From the NCBI RefSeq assembly GCF_900111875.1, contig NZ_FOJU01000002.1, positions 558,001-622,000 of the forward strand: a stretch of 64,000 nucleotides of DNA. Direction: 5' to 3'. Both the position numbers and the translations under genes were made by a program. The notes beneath the pieces are model-generated. The model worked only from the letters and a program-made list of their open reading frames with translations. It did no database searches and was not told the DNA's origin. Positions 54,656 to 61,685 of the stretch are shown piece after piece. This stretch comes from Poseidonocella pacifica (GTDB lineage Bacteria > Pseudomonadota > Alphaproteobacteria > Rhodobacterales > Rhodobacteraceae). How positions within the stretch are numbered: the first letter of the stretch is position 1; every line of letters begins with the position of its first letter.

Positions 54656-56032
54656 TCAGCTTTCTGGGGTGATCCGTGTGATGTGATCTCCGGTGGCGTC
54701 TTCGGCCCCTTTCGCCTTGTTCACCACGAGTACGCCGCCTTTTCCGTCAAGCGTGAGGTGGTTGGGAAGGCTTCCGACCGGCAGATTGCCCACGACCTCG
54801 CCTTCGGGCGTCACTGCAACAACGGTCCCTGAACCACGCAGGGCCACGTAGGCCACGCCAGCGGTGGGTTCAAACGTGACGTTGAGAGGGTTCGCGCCAA
54901 CCATCACCTGATGCAGGACTTCGCCGTTCTTGGCATCAAGGATCATCAGGTTGTCGCTGTTCTGACCGACGGCAAAGATCCGATCGGTTTTCGCATCGTA
55001 CCCGACCCCGATCGTGCTCTTTGTGCCTTGCAGGGGATAGACCGAGACCACTTCCTGACTGGCAAGGTCGATGACCGCAACCTCATCGGACGACAGGCTT
55101 GCCACAAAGAGACGCCCCGTTTCAGGGTCGATGTCGAGGCTGGCAGTGCCGAATTCACCGCGGCGGCGGCTGGACGAAATCTCGATGATCCCCTCATGGG
55201 ACAGGCTTTCTGCGTCGAAAACGTGCACTTCGGGGAGGAACGTGGCGGAGACATAGACCTTGCCGTCGTGTGCTACCGCATCACGCGGATGGCCAACCAG
55301 ACCCGGCTCGAACTGCTTCAGGAGCGACAGATCATTCGCGTCATAAGCGGCAACCGTGTTCTGGCGGGTGTTGGTGACCCAAACCTGATGTGCGCCCGGC
55401 ACGTACCCAACCCCATAGACCGCAAAGACGCCGCCGTCGCTGCCGTCTTCCCGTGCGGGGGCCGCTTCGGGAGTGGCTTCGGCCACGACTTCAAAGCTCT
55501 CGGGGTCGAGTTTCAGCAACTTGCTGTTCTTGACCGGGGGCCGCCCAACCGCTGCCGTCACATAGATAGCATCAGGGCCGGAGGCGACCTGATAGAGGCC
55601 AGAGGCGAGCTTCTGGGATTGCGTCGCGTAGTTGCCGATTTCCTCGAGTACAGGCGAAACCTTGATTTCGAACGTCGTGGCATAGGCAGGATCTGCAACT
55701 TCGGCGACGACCGGATAGGTGCCGGCATCCACGCCCTCGGGGATTTCGACCCGTGCCTCAAATGCCCCCTCGTCGTTGACCTCCACAGGGCCCTCGCCCA
55801 ACTCCGTGCCGTTCTGGCGCAGAGTGACGCTTTGCCCCGGCTCGAACTCGCGCCCGGTGATGATCGCGGTGCCACCTGCGACGATCGGATTGCGATTCTC
55901 ACCCGACGCGCGGATCGCGCCATCGAAGCTGGTGTCGAGATTCGCAAAGGGTTCCGCCATGAGCGGCGCCGCTGAAAGCAACAAAGCAGCCGCGACGCTT
56001 GCGGGGCGGAACAGTGAATTGATGAGGGCCAT
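54656..56032 (-). CDS. YncE-like exported beta-propeller protein
   Basis: This 458-residue protein has a signal peptide (ending SAAPLMA), an Ig-like beta domain (about 40-125) and a seven-bladed YVTN/YncE-type propeller with repeated blade motifs (VWVTNTRQNTVAAYDAND, KVYVSATFLPEVHVFDAES, RLFVASLSSDEVAVIDLAS, RIFAVGQNSDNLMILDAKN, VAYVALRGSGTVVAVTPEG). E. coli YncE is a Fur-regulated periplasmic protein of unknown role beside a TonB receptor gene, so its place here is telling. AAGGA precedes the ATG at 56032; the longer frame to 56062 is unsupported. A GCCGGCC hairpin separates it from entE. Confidence 0.87.
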   Translation of the reverse strand: MALINSLFRPASVAAALLLSAAPLMAEPFANLDTSFDGAIRASGENRNPIVAGGTAIITGREFEPGQSVTLRQNGTELGEGPVEVNDEGAFEARVEIPEGVDAGTYPVVAEVADPAYATTFEIKVSPVLEEIGNYATQSQKLASGLYQVASGPDAIYVTAAVGRPPVKNSKLLKLDPESFEVVAEATPEAAPAREDGSDGGVFAVYGVGYVPGAHQVWVTNTRQNTVAAYDANDLSLLKQFEPGLVGHPRDAVAHDGKVYVSATFLPEVHVFDAESLSHEGIIEISSSRRRGEFGTASLDIDPETGRLFVASLSSDEVAVIDLASQEVVSVYPLQGTKSTIGVGYDAKTDRIFAVGQNSDNLMILDAKNGEVLHQVMVGANPLNVTFEPTAGVAYVALRGSGTVVAVTPEGEVVGNLPVGSLPNHLTLDGKGGVLVVNKAKGAEDATGDHITRITPES

Positions 56033-56197
56033 GGCCTCGATCCTTCTGATGCAAAGGCGCATGAACGCCTTCTGTTGAGATCTGTTTGGCTGGCTTCAGT
56101 GCGCGCGAGGCGGTCTGTGGCTCTTCGGGAGGGTCTCAGGACGCCCCCGCCCCATGAACGGGGCTAACGGAGGGCAGCGATAATTTGTCCGAGTCCT

Positions 56198-57178
56198 TTA
56201 GTCAAGTTTGCGCGCGGGTGGAAGAATGCTTCCCGGTATCACCTCGAGCAAGGTGACCTCAACGGAGCGCAAGAAGCTTTCCCCATGGCTGAGGCCCGGG
56301 AAAATCAGCAAGTCCCCCGGCGTGCCTGCATCGCGTAGCGCAGCAGCAAGCCGTTCGTGAGAATCCTCGGGCAAGGCATCGCGCATCGCGATGAGCTTTT
56401 CGGCGTTTGCCCCCTTTGGGCGACTGGCGCGGGCCCGCTCAGCTTCACCAAAATGGATATCAAGGCGGACATCTGGGCCTGCCCCGTCGCTCAGCCGCGC
56501 AAGAAGGCGTTGGTAAAAGTCCGCATGATCCCACCAAAGTGCGGGACTTGCCGAAACGATATGCTTGAACAACTCAGGCGCTTCGAACCCTGCGTACAAC
56601 GCGAAAAGCCCGCCATAGGAATGACCCCAAAGCGCCCGGCGTGCGGAATCGAGGGGGGCCGATGCCTCCACCTGCGGGATGATCGTCTCTGCCAACAAGG
56701 AGAGAAACGCAGCGGCCTGTCCCCCTGAGCGTCCGCGCGGATCGGCAACGGGCGCGCCACGGGCATCGGGCGGGGTATAGTCTCGTGTCCGTTCCTGCGT
56801 GGCGAACCGTTGGTCCAGATCGGCCCCGAGGGTCACGATGGCGGGGCCACCTGCCGCAGCCATACGCGCCAGCATCGGCTCATTCAGTGAATCCGCCACC
56901 GCGCGCCCATCGAGCATGTAGACCGCCGGGAATCCCCCGTCGGGCACGGGGCCCTTGGGCCAAGCCACGCGGATCAGATGCGCCGCCCCCTCATCTGGCG
57001 AAGGAAGGCGAAAGGAATGGACGTGGTAACTTTCGGATCCGGCTTGCAGCACTGTAGGCCTATCGAGAGTGTTGACCGGTTGGGCACGCCCCACCATTGG
57101 CGCGAATGGCACCGCGGCAAGTCCGGCGAGCATCCGGCGCCGTGAGATGAGGGAAAGAACGGAATGGTCGGACAGCAT
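56198..57178 (-). CDS. Exported siderophore esterase (IroE/Fes-like)
   Basis: This 326-residue alpha/beta hydrolase has a Tat-type signal (SRRRMLAGLAAVPFAPM, residues about 12-28, with ARG-ARG). The nucleophile serine is in ALWGHSYGGLFALY (about residue 189-200), VYMLDGRAV and SASPALWWD match the IroE/Fes subfamily, and FPGLSHGESF carries the catalytic histidine. It should cut tris-catecholate lactones in the periplasm to release iron or linear fragments. GAAGG lies nine bases before the ATG. It leads the siderophore genes, 109 bp after znuB. Confidence 0.87.
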   Translation of the reverse strand: MLSDHSVLSLISRRRMLAGLAAVPFAPMVGRAQPVNTLDRPTVLQAGSESYHVHSFRLPSPDEGAAHLIRVAWPKGPVPDGGFPAVYMLDGRAVADSLNEPMLARMAAAGGPAIVTLGADLDQRFATQERTRDYTPPDARGAPVADPRGRSGGQAAAFLSLLAETIIPQVEASAPLDSARRALWGHSYGGLFALYAGFEAPELFKHIVSASPALWWDHADFYQRLLARLSDGAGPDVRLDIHFGEAERARASRPKGANAEKLIAMRDALPEDSHERLAAALRDAGTPGDLLIFPGLSHGESFLRSVEVTLLEVIPGSILPPARKLD

Positions 57179-57287
57179 TGCACAGCACCTTCAAACGGCG
57201 GGCGGACCCCGCAGGAAACGATGGTAGCTGGCGATGCGCTGGCAATGCCCGACTAGCCCGAAACGGTCCCACGGACAAGGGGCCGGA

Positions 57288-58088
57288 TCACCCCCTGCGT
57301 AGGCCCGGAAACTGCGACAGTATGGTGGAGATGGCAAAGAGAATGGCCGCCGTGCAGGCGATGCTCGGGCCTGCGGGCGTATCGAATACGAGCGCGAGTC
57401 TCAGGCCCAGCAATGCCGATATCGCCCCAAGTCCGGATGCAAGGACGGCCATCCCCTCAGGCGTTCTGGCAAAGGGACGTGCAGCGGCAGCAGGAATGAT
57501 GAGCAGCGACGCGATGAGCAATACCCCAACAACCTTGATTGCCACGGCGACAACGACGGCAAGCGAGAAGGTCAGAACCATACGCTCATGGCGCGGATTG
57601 ATCCCGCTCGCCATGGCAAGATCCCCGCCGAGGGTCGCCGTCAGCAACGCGGACCAGCGCCAACAAAGCAGCGCGACGACAAGCCCGCCCCCGCCCCAGA
57701 TCACCGCCAGATCCATTCGACCCACGGCCAGAATATCGCCAAAGAGATAGGCCACGATGTCGATCCGCACCGCAGGTAGGAACGACACCGCCACCAGGCC
57801 GAAGGCGAGGGACGAATGTGCGATTACCCCAAGCAGCGTGTCCGCCGCGACGTTGCGCGAACTGAGCGTCGTAACCAGCGTTGCCATTACCAGCGCCATG
57901 ACCAGAGCACCGAGAAAGATCGGCGTCCCCGCAGCGAGCGACAGAGCCACACCGAGGATCGCGGCATGCGCTGTCGCATCGCCGAAATAAGCCATACGCC
58001 GCCAAACGACAAAACACCCAAGCGGGGCCGCTGCGAGCGCGGTGCCAAGCCCGGCAAGGCCGGCGCGGATCAGGAAGTCGTCGAGCAT
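57288..58088 (-). CDS. znuB: Zinc ABC transporter permease
   Basis: This 266-residue membrane protein has eight or so predicted helices and the metal-permease pattern CFVVWRRMAYFGDATAHAAI and GVLLIASLLIIPAAAAR. It forms the inner-membrane channel with ZnuC. Its start overlaps the znuC end by 19 bases. No strong terminator follows, so transcription may run on into the esterase gene. Confidence 0.94.
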   Translation of the reverse strand: MLDDFLIRAGLAGLGTALAAAPLGCFVVWRRMAYFGDATAHAAILGVALSLAAGTPIFLGALVMALVMATLVTTLSSRNVAADTLLGVIAHSSLAFGLVAVSFLPAVRIDIVAYLFGDILAVGRMDLAVIWGGGGLVVALLCWRWSALLTATLGGDLAMASGINPRHERMVLTFSLAVVVAVAIKVVGVLLIASLLIIPAAAARPFARTPEGMAVLASGLGAISALLGLRLALVFDTPAGPSIACTAAILFAISTILSQFPGLRRG

Positions 58089-58819
58089 GCGGCCTCATGT
58101 GTGTGGGTATGGTCGTGATTGTGGTCGTGTTCGTGTCGATAGAGTGCGAGCGCGCCGCCCGTCCCCGTCCCGAAAAGTGCCCGGTATTCGGGGGCCGAGG
58201 CGACATGCGCCGGCTTCCCCTCGCAACAGACATGACCGTTGAGGCATATCACACGATCCGAGGCACTCATGACGACGTGAAGTTCATGGCTCACCATCAG
58301 GACCGCACAGCCGCGGGCAACGCGAAGCTCCTCGATCTGTCGATAGAACGCGGCGGAACCGGGTTGATCAAGACCTTGCGTGGCCTCGTCCAGCAGGAGG
58401 ATATCGGGCCGAACATGCAGCGCGCGCGCCAGCAACACACGCTGAAATTGCCCGCCTGACAGGCTGCTCATCTGTTGCTCGGCAATGCCTGGAACGCCCG
58501 CTTCGGCAAGCACCTGATCTGCAACCTTCCGGGAAACCCTTGCGGGCAGCCCAAGGAAACGCCGGACGGTGAGCGGCAAAGCCGGGTCGATCGACAGCTT
58601 CTGCGGGACGTAACCGATACGCAATCCCGGGGCCGTCGTGATCTTGCCGCTATCCGGGGTGACGGCACCGATGATGGCCCGCAGGAGCGTCGACTTCCCC
58701 GACCCATTCGGGCCGACGATGGTAACGATCTCCCCGCGATCAATCGTCATGTCGACATGTGCCAAGGCAAGTTGGCCGCCATGTTTTACGGTCAGGCCCC
58801 GAACGTCGATAAGGCTCAT
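58070..58819 (-). CDS. znuC: Zinc ABC transporter ATP-binding protein
   Basis: This 249-residue ATPase has Walker A GPNGSGKSTLLRAI, signature SLSGGQFQRVLLARAL, Walker B ILLLDEATQGLD and the switch histidine in VSHELH. The C-terminus is a histidine-rich tail (HEHDHNHDHTHTH), a feature of zinc-specific ATPases. The start at 58819 overlaps zur by four bases; the frame extends to 58963 through zur sequence. Confidence 0.95.
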   Translation of the reverse strand: MSLIDVRGLTVKHGGQLALAHVDMTIDRGEIVTIVGPNGSGKSTLLRAIIGAVTPDSGKITTAPGLRIGYVPQKLSIDPALPLTVRRFLGLPARVSRKVADQVLAEAGVPGIAEQQMSSLSGGQFQRVLLARALHVRPDILLLDEATQGLDQPGSAAFYRQIEELRVARGCAVLMVSHELHVVMSASDRVICLNGHVCCEGKPAHVASAPEYRALFGTGTGGALALYRHEHDHNHDHTHTHEAACSTTS

Positions 58820-59331
58820 GCGCTTGCCTCCGGGCGGCAGTTGGGGCAGATACCTTCCGCCTCCACCACCACGCGCTCCACCTCGAACCCCGCTATCTCG
58901 GCTGCCTCCGAAACCCCCTGACCGTGAGTCACGGTTTCGGCCACGGCTCGGCAAAGACGGCACACCAGAAAGACAGGGGCGTGATCCTGCCCCGGAAGAG
59001 CGCAGGCGGTAAAGGCATTGAGACGTTCGATCTTGTGCGCGAAGCCATGTTGCACGAGGAAATCGAGCGCCCGATACGCCACGGGGGGCTGCGAGCGAAG
59101 CCCCTCCTCGCGAAGCTGATCAAGAATATCATATGCCCCCATCGCCTGATGACGCTCCAACAAGATTTCGAGCACACGGCGCCGGATCGGGGTGAGCTGT
59201 ACCCCGGCTTGGGCGCAATGGCGCTCTGCCGCGCCGACGCTTCCGGCGATGCAATTTCGGTGGTCGTGACTCTCGAAACCAAGCGTTTCGGGCGTGGTGG
59301 GATGGTTTCGCGGCAAAGTGTTCCGTCTCAC
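58816..59331 (-). CDS. zur: Zinc uptake regulator Zur (Fur family)
   Basis: This 171-residue repressor has a winged helix domain (QLTPIRRRVLEILLERH, DQLREEGLRSQPPVAYRALDFL) and dimerisation domain with two CxxC zinc pairs, CRLCRAVAE and ICPNCRPE. It should repress zinc uptake when zinc is ample. The start is a GTG (59331) with no clear ribosome site; a TTG five codons on is also possible. It heads a zur-znuC-znuB operon divergent from znuA. Confidence 0.93.
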   Translation of the reverse strand: MRRNTLPRNHPTTPETLGFESHDHRNCIAGSVGAAERHCAQAGVQLTPIRRRVLEILLERHQAMGAYDILDQLREEGLRSQPPVAYRALDFLVQHGFAHKIERLNAFTACALPGQDHAPVFLVCRLCRAVAETVTHGQGVSEAAEIAGFEVERVVVEAEGICPNCRPEASA

Positions 59332-59336
59332 TTGAT

Positions 59337-59353
59337 ATGTTATAAGATTACAT
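59337..59353. promoter_or_regulatory. Candidate Zur operator between zur and znuA
   Basis: ATGTTATAAGATTACAT is a near-palindrome resembling the TGTTATA-NN-ATAACA-type Zur sites known in alphaproteobacteria, with the right half reading ATTACA. It lies in the 65 bp between the divergent zur and znuA starts and could control both. Confidence 0.7.
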
Positions 59354-59396
59354 CTATCAGGTTCTGGCCCTCACGCAACCAGATTTGGACACGCCC

Positions 59397-60365
59397 ATGC
59401 ATCGCCCGCTTTTGATTTCCCTCACCCTCGCCAGCCCGGTTTACGCCGAAGTGCCTGATGTCGTCTCCGACATTGCTCCGGTGCACTCTCTCGTTTCCAT
59501 GGTGATGGGCGATCTGGGCGCGCCCAAACTTCTACTTCGCCCCGGCGCATCCCCACATGGCTATGCATTGCGCCCGTCAGAGGCCAAGAGCCTGCAGAAT
59601 GCCGAGGTGGTTTTCTGGATCGGTGCGGAGTTGGAGCCGTGGCTTGATGCGACTTTGACCACGCTGGCGCCGAATGCGCGCTCCGTTGCTCTGATTGATC
59701 TGCCGTCCACAACGCTGCTTGAGGTGCGGGACGACACCATCTTTCATCATGAGGAAGCAAGCGACGACCATGATGACCATGATGACCATGATGACCATGA
59801 TGACCATGATGACCATGATGACCATGATGGACACGTCCACGAGGGTGTCGACCCCCATGCTTGGCTCGATCCACAAAATGCCGCAGTATGGATAGAGGCC
59901 ATCGCGCAAACGCTTGCCGAAATAGACCCGGAGAACACGGCAACCTATCAGGCCAACGCCGAGGTCGCACGGGCGGATATCGAAGCTGCCACCGAACAAG
60001 CCGCCGGGCACCTTGCCGAAGTCCGCGGGAAGCCGTTCATCGTGTTTCACGATGCCTACCACTATTTCGAAGAAAGCTTCGATCTGACGGCGTTGGGCGC
60101 TGTGTCGCTCTCAGATGCGGCTGATGCCGGCCCCGCCGCCATGGCCGAGATCCGCGATCTTCTGGCAGAGGAAGGGATCGTTTGCGCTTTCACCGAGCCG
60201 CAGTTCAACCCAACGCTGCTGCGACGCCTGACGGAGAACTCCGACGTTCGCATCGCCGAACTTGACCCGCTGGGGTCCGACATCACGCCGGGACCCGACC
60301 ACTACATTCGCCTGCTCGACTCGCTTTCACGGAACGCAGCGGCGTGTCTTGGCCACGGCGATTGA
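59397..60365 (+). CDS. znuA: Zinc-binding periplasmic protein
   Basis: This 322-residue ABC binding protein has a short signal peptide (MHRPLLISLTLASPVYA). Zinc ligands are visible as His in PVHSLVSMV, in SPHGYALRP, and in FHDAYHYFE, and the loop between them is a DDH repeat of seven units followed by DGHVHEG. The loop is coded by a 9-bp tandem repeat at 59763-59825. The ATG at 59397 begins the signal peptide; a TTG at 59385 is a less likely start. Confidence 0.95.
   Translation: MHRPLLISLTLASPVYAEVPDVVSDIAPVHSLVSMVMGDLGAPKLLLRPGASPHGYALRPSEAKSLQNAEVVFWIGAELEPWLDATLTTLAPNARSVALIDLPSTTLLEVRDDTIFHHEEASDDHDDHDDHDDHDDHDDHDDHDGHVHEGVDPHAWLDPQNAAVWIEAIAQTLAEIDPENTATYQANAEVARADIEAATEQAAGHLAEVRGKPFIVFHDAYHYFEESFDLTALGAVSLSDAADAGPAAMAEIRDLLAEEGIVCAFTEPQFNPTLLRRLTENSDVRIAELDPLGSDITPGPDHYIRLLDSLSRNAAACLGHGD
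59763..59825. repeat. 9-bp tandem repeat coding the ZnuA DDH loop
   Basis: Seven 9-bp units, six identical GATGACCAT and one GACGACCAT, encode seven DDH repeats. In-frame slippage would change loop length without breaking the gene, so the number probably varies between strains. Confidence 0.9.
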
Positions 60366-60402
60366 GGTCGCGCGGCATGAAAATTGGCGCTAAGCCGAGC
60401 GC

Positions 60403-61512
60403 ATGAGCGAAGAAACACACGAACTGTTCCTCACAGCCCCGCCGGGGCTTGAGGATGCCTTGCAAGACGAAGCGGCGGACGCCGGTTTTGCCGAACTTCA
60501 ATCCGTTCCGGGCGGCGTGATCGCCAAAGGCGGGCTGAGTGAGGCATGGCGCGCGAACCTGGTACTGCGCGGGGCAACGCGGGTTCTGCTGCGGATTGGC
60601 AGTTTCCGAGCGATGCATCTAGCACAACTCGACAAGCGCGCGCGAAAGTTTCCGTGGGACACATGGTTGCGGCAGGATCAGCCGATGAAAGTCGAAGCCA
60701 CGTGCCGACAATCCCGCATCTATCACGCAGGTGCCGCGCGGCAGAGAATCGAGCGGGCATTGCAGGAATCATTTGGCCTGACCATCGCCGATGACGCCGC
60801 GATCCGGGTGCTCGTCAGGATCGAAGACGATCTGTGCATTCTGAGCCTTGATACCTCTGGCGAACCGCTGCACCGGCGGGGCACCAAGGAAGCCGTTGGA
60901 AAGGCGCCCTTGCGCGAAACGATGGCAGCCCTGTTCCTGCGCCAGTGTGGTTATGATGGCCGCGAAACAGTCGTTGATCCGATGTGTGGATCCGGGACGT
61001 TCCTTCTGGAGGCTTCAGGTCTCCGTGCGGGGCATCAACCCGGAGCGCATCGCGCATTCGCGTTCGAGCAGTTCGCAGGTTTTGACCCCTTCGCGTTTCA
61101 GTCCATGCGTACCCTGCCCGCAGCCCTGCCGGACGGGATTTTTGCCTATGGGTACGACCGTGATGCAGGGGCGATAGAGCGTTCCCGAGCCAACGCCGAG
61201 CGGGCCGGGCTGTCGGAGCGCATTTGTTTTGAGACACAGCCTATTTCGGAACTGACACCGCCGGAAGGGCCTCCGGGACTTCTGATGGTCAACCCCCCTT
61301 ATGGAGGGCGCATCGGAAACAAGCGTCTTCTCTTTGCCCTTTATGGTCAGTTGGGTCAGGTCCTCAAAGAGCGCTTCTCCGGCTGGCGTGTCGGACTTGT
61401 TACAAGCGAAACCTCGCTCGCCCGTGCCACGGGTCTCCCCTTCTTGCCCCCCGGCCCGCCGATTCCGCACGGCGGTCTGAAGATCCGGTTGCACCGAACG
61501 GGCCGGATCTAG
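60403..61512 (+). CDS. THUMP-domain RNA methyltransferase (RlmL/TrmG10-like)
   Basis: This 369-residue protein has an N-terminal THUMP-like domain (about 1-160; FLTAPPGLEDALQDEA at the start) and a SAM methyltransferase domain with VVDPMCGSGTFLLEA (about 192-206) and the catalytic NPPYGGRIG (about 298-306), the N2-guanine or adenine methylation signature. The likely targets are rRNA or tRNA guanosines; the exact one is not readable. Confidence 0.88.
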   Translation: MSEETHELFLTAPPGLEDALQDEAADAGFAELQSVPGGVIAKGGLSEAWRANLVLRGATRVLLRIGSFRAMHLAQLDKRARKFPWDTWLRQDQPMKVEATCRQSRIYHAGAARQRIERALQESFGLTIADDAAIRVLVRIEDDLCILSLDTSGEPLHRRGTKEAVGKAPLRETMAALFLRQCGYDGRETVVDPMCGSGTFLLEASGLRAGHQPGAHRAFAFEQFAGFDPFAFQSMRTLPAALPDGIFAYGYDRDAGAIERSRANAERAGLSERICFETQPISELTPPEGPPGLLMVNPPYGGRIGNKRLLFALYGQLGQVLKERFSGWRVGLVTSETSLARATGLPFLPPGPPIPHGGLKIRLHRTGRI

Positions 61513-61535
61513 CCCATCGAAACGCATCATTTTCC

Positions 61536-61550
61536 TTAACCAAAGGTTCA
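61536..61550 (+). promoter_or_regulatory. CtrA-like box upstream of the GGDEF-EAL gene
   Basis: TTAACCAAAGGTTCA fits TTAA-N7-TTCA, 135 bases before the start codon at 61686. A second, opposite-strand site lies 16 bp further on. Confidence 0.4.
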
Positions 61551-61565
61551 TTGCGCACGGGCGTA

Positions 61566-61580
61566 CTAACACTTTGTTAA
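61566..61580 (-). promoter_or_regulatory. Second CtrA-like box, opposite strand
   Basis: On the minus strand TTAACAAAGTGTTAG fits TTAA-N7-TTAG, one base from consensus. Two sites in one 173-bp gap make the case for regulation of the downstream c-di-GMP gene stronger than a single hit. Confidence 0.35.
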
Positions 61581-61685
61581 GGAATGTGAGCGAACCGTAA
61601 CCAGAACAAGTGCTACGAAAAGCGGGATTCGTCCCGACTATGCGGTTTTGTAGATTACGGAGGCGGCAGGGGCCGGAAGACCGAC

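Noticed and set aside
48884-57178. Reading the siderophore as a dedicated zincophore
   Set aside because: Proximity to zur-znu is suggestive, but the receptor, serine code and esterase all match ferric catecholate systems; zinc control is raised only as a testable read-through.
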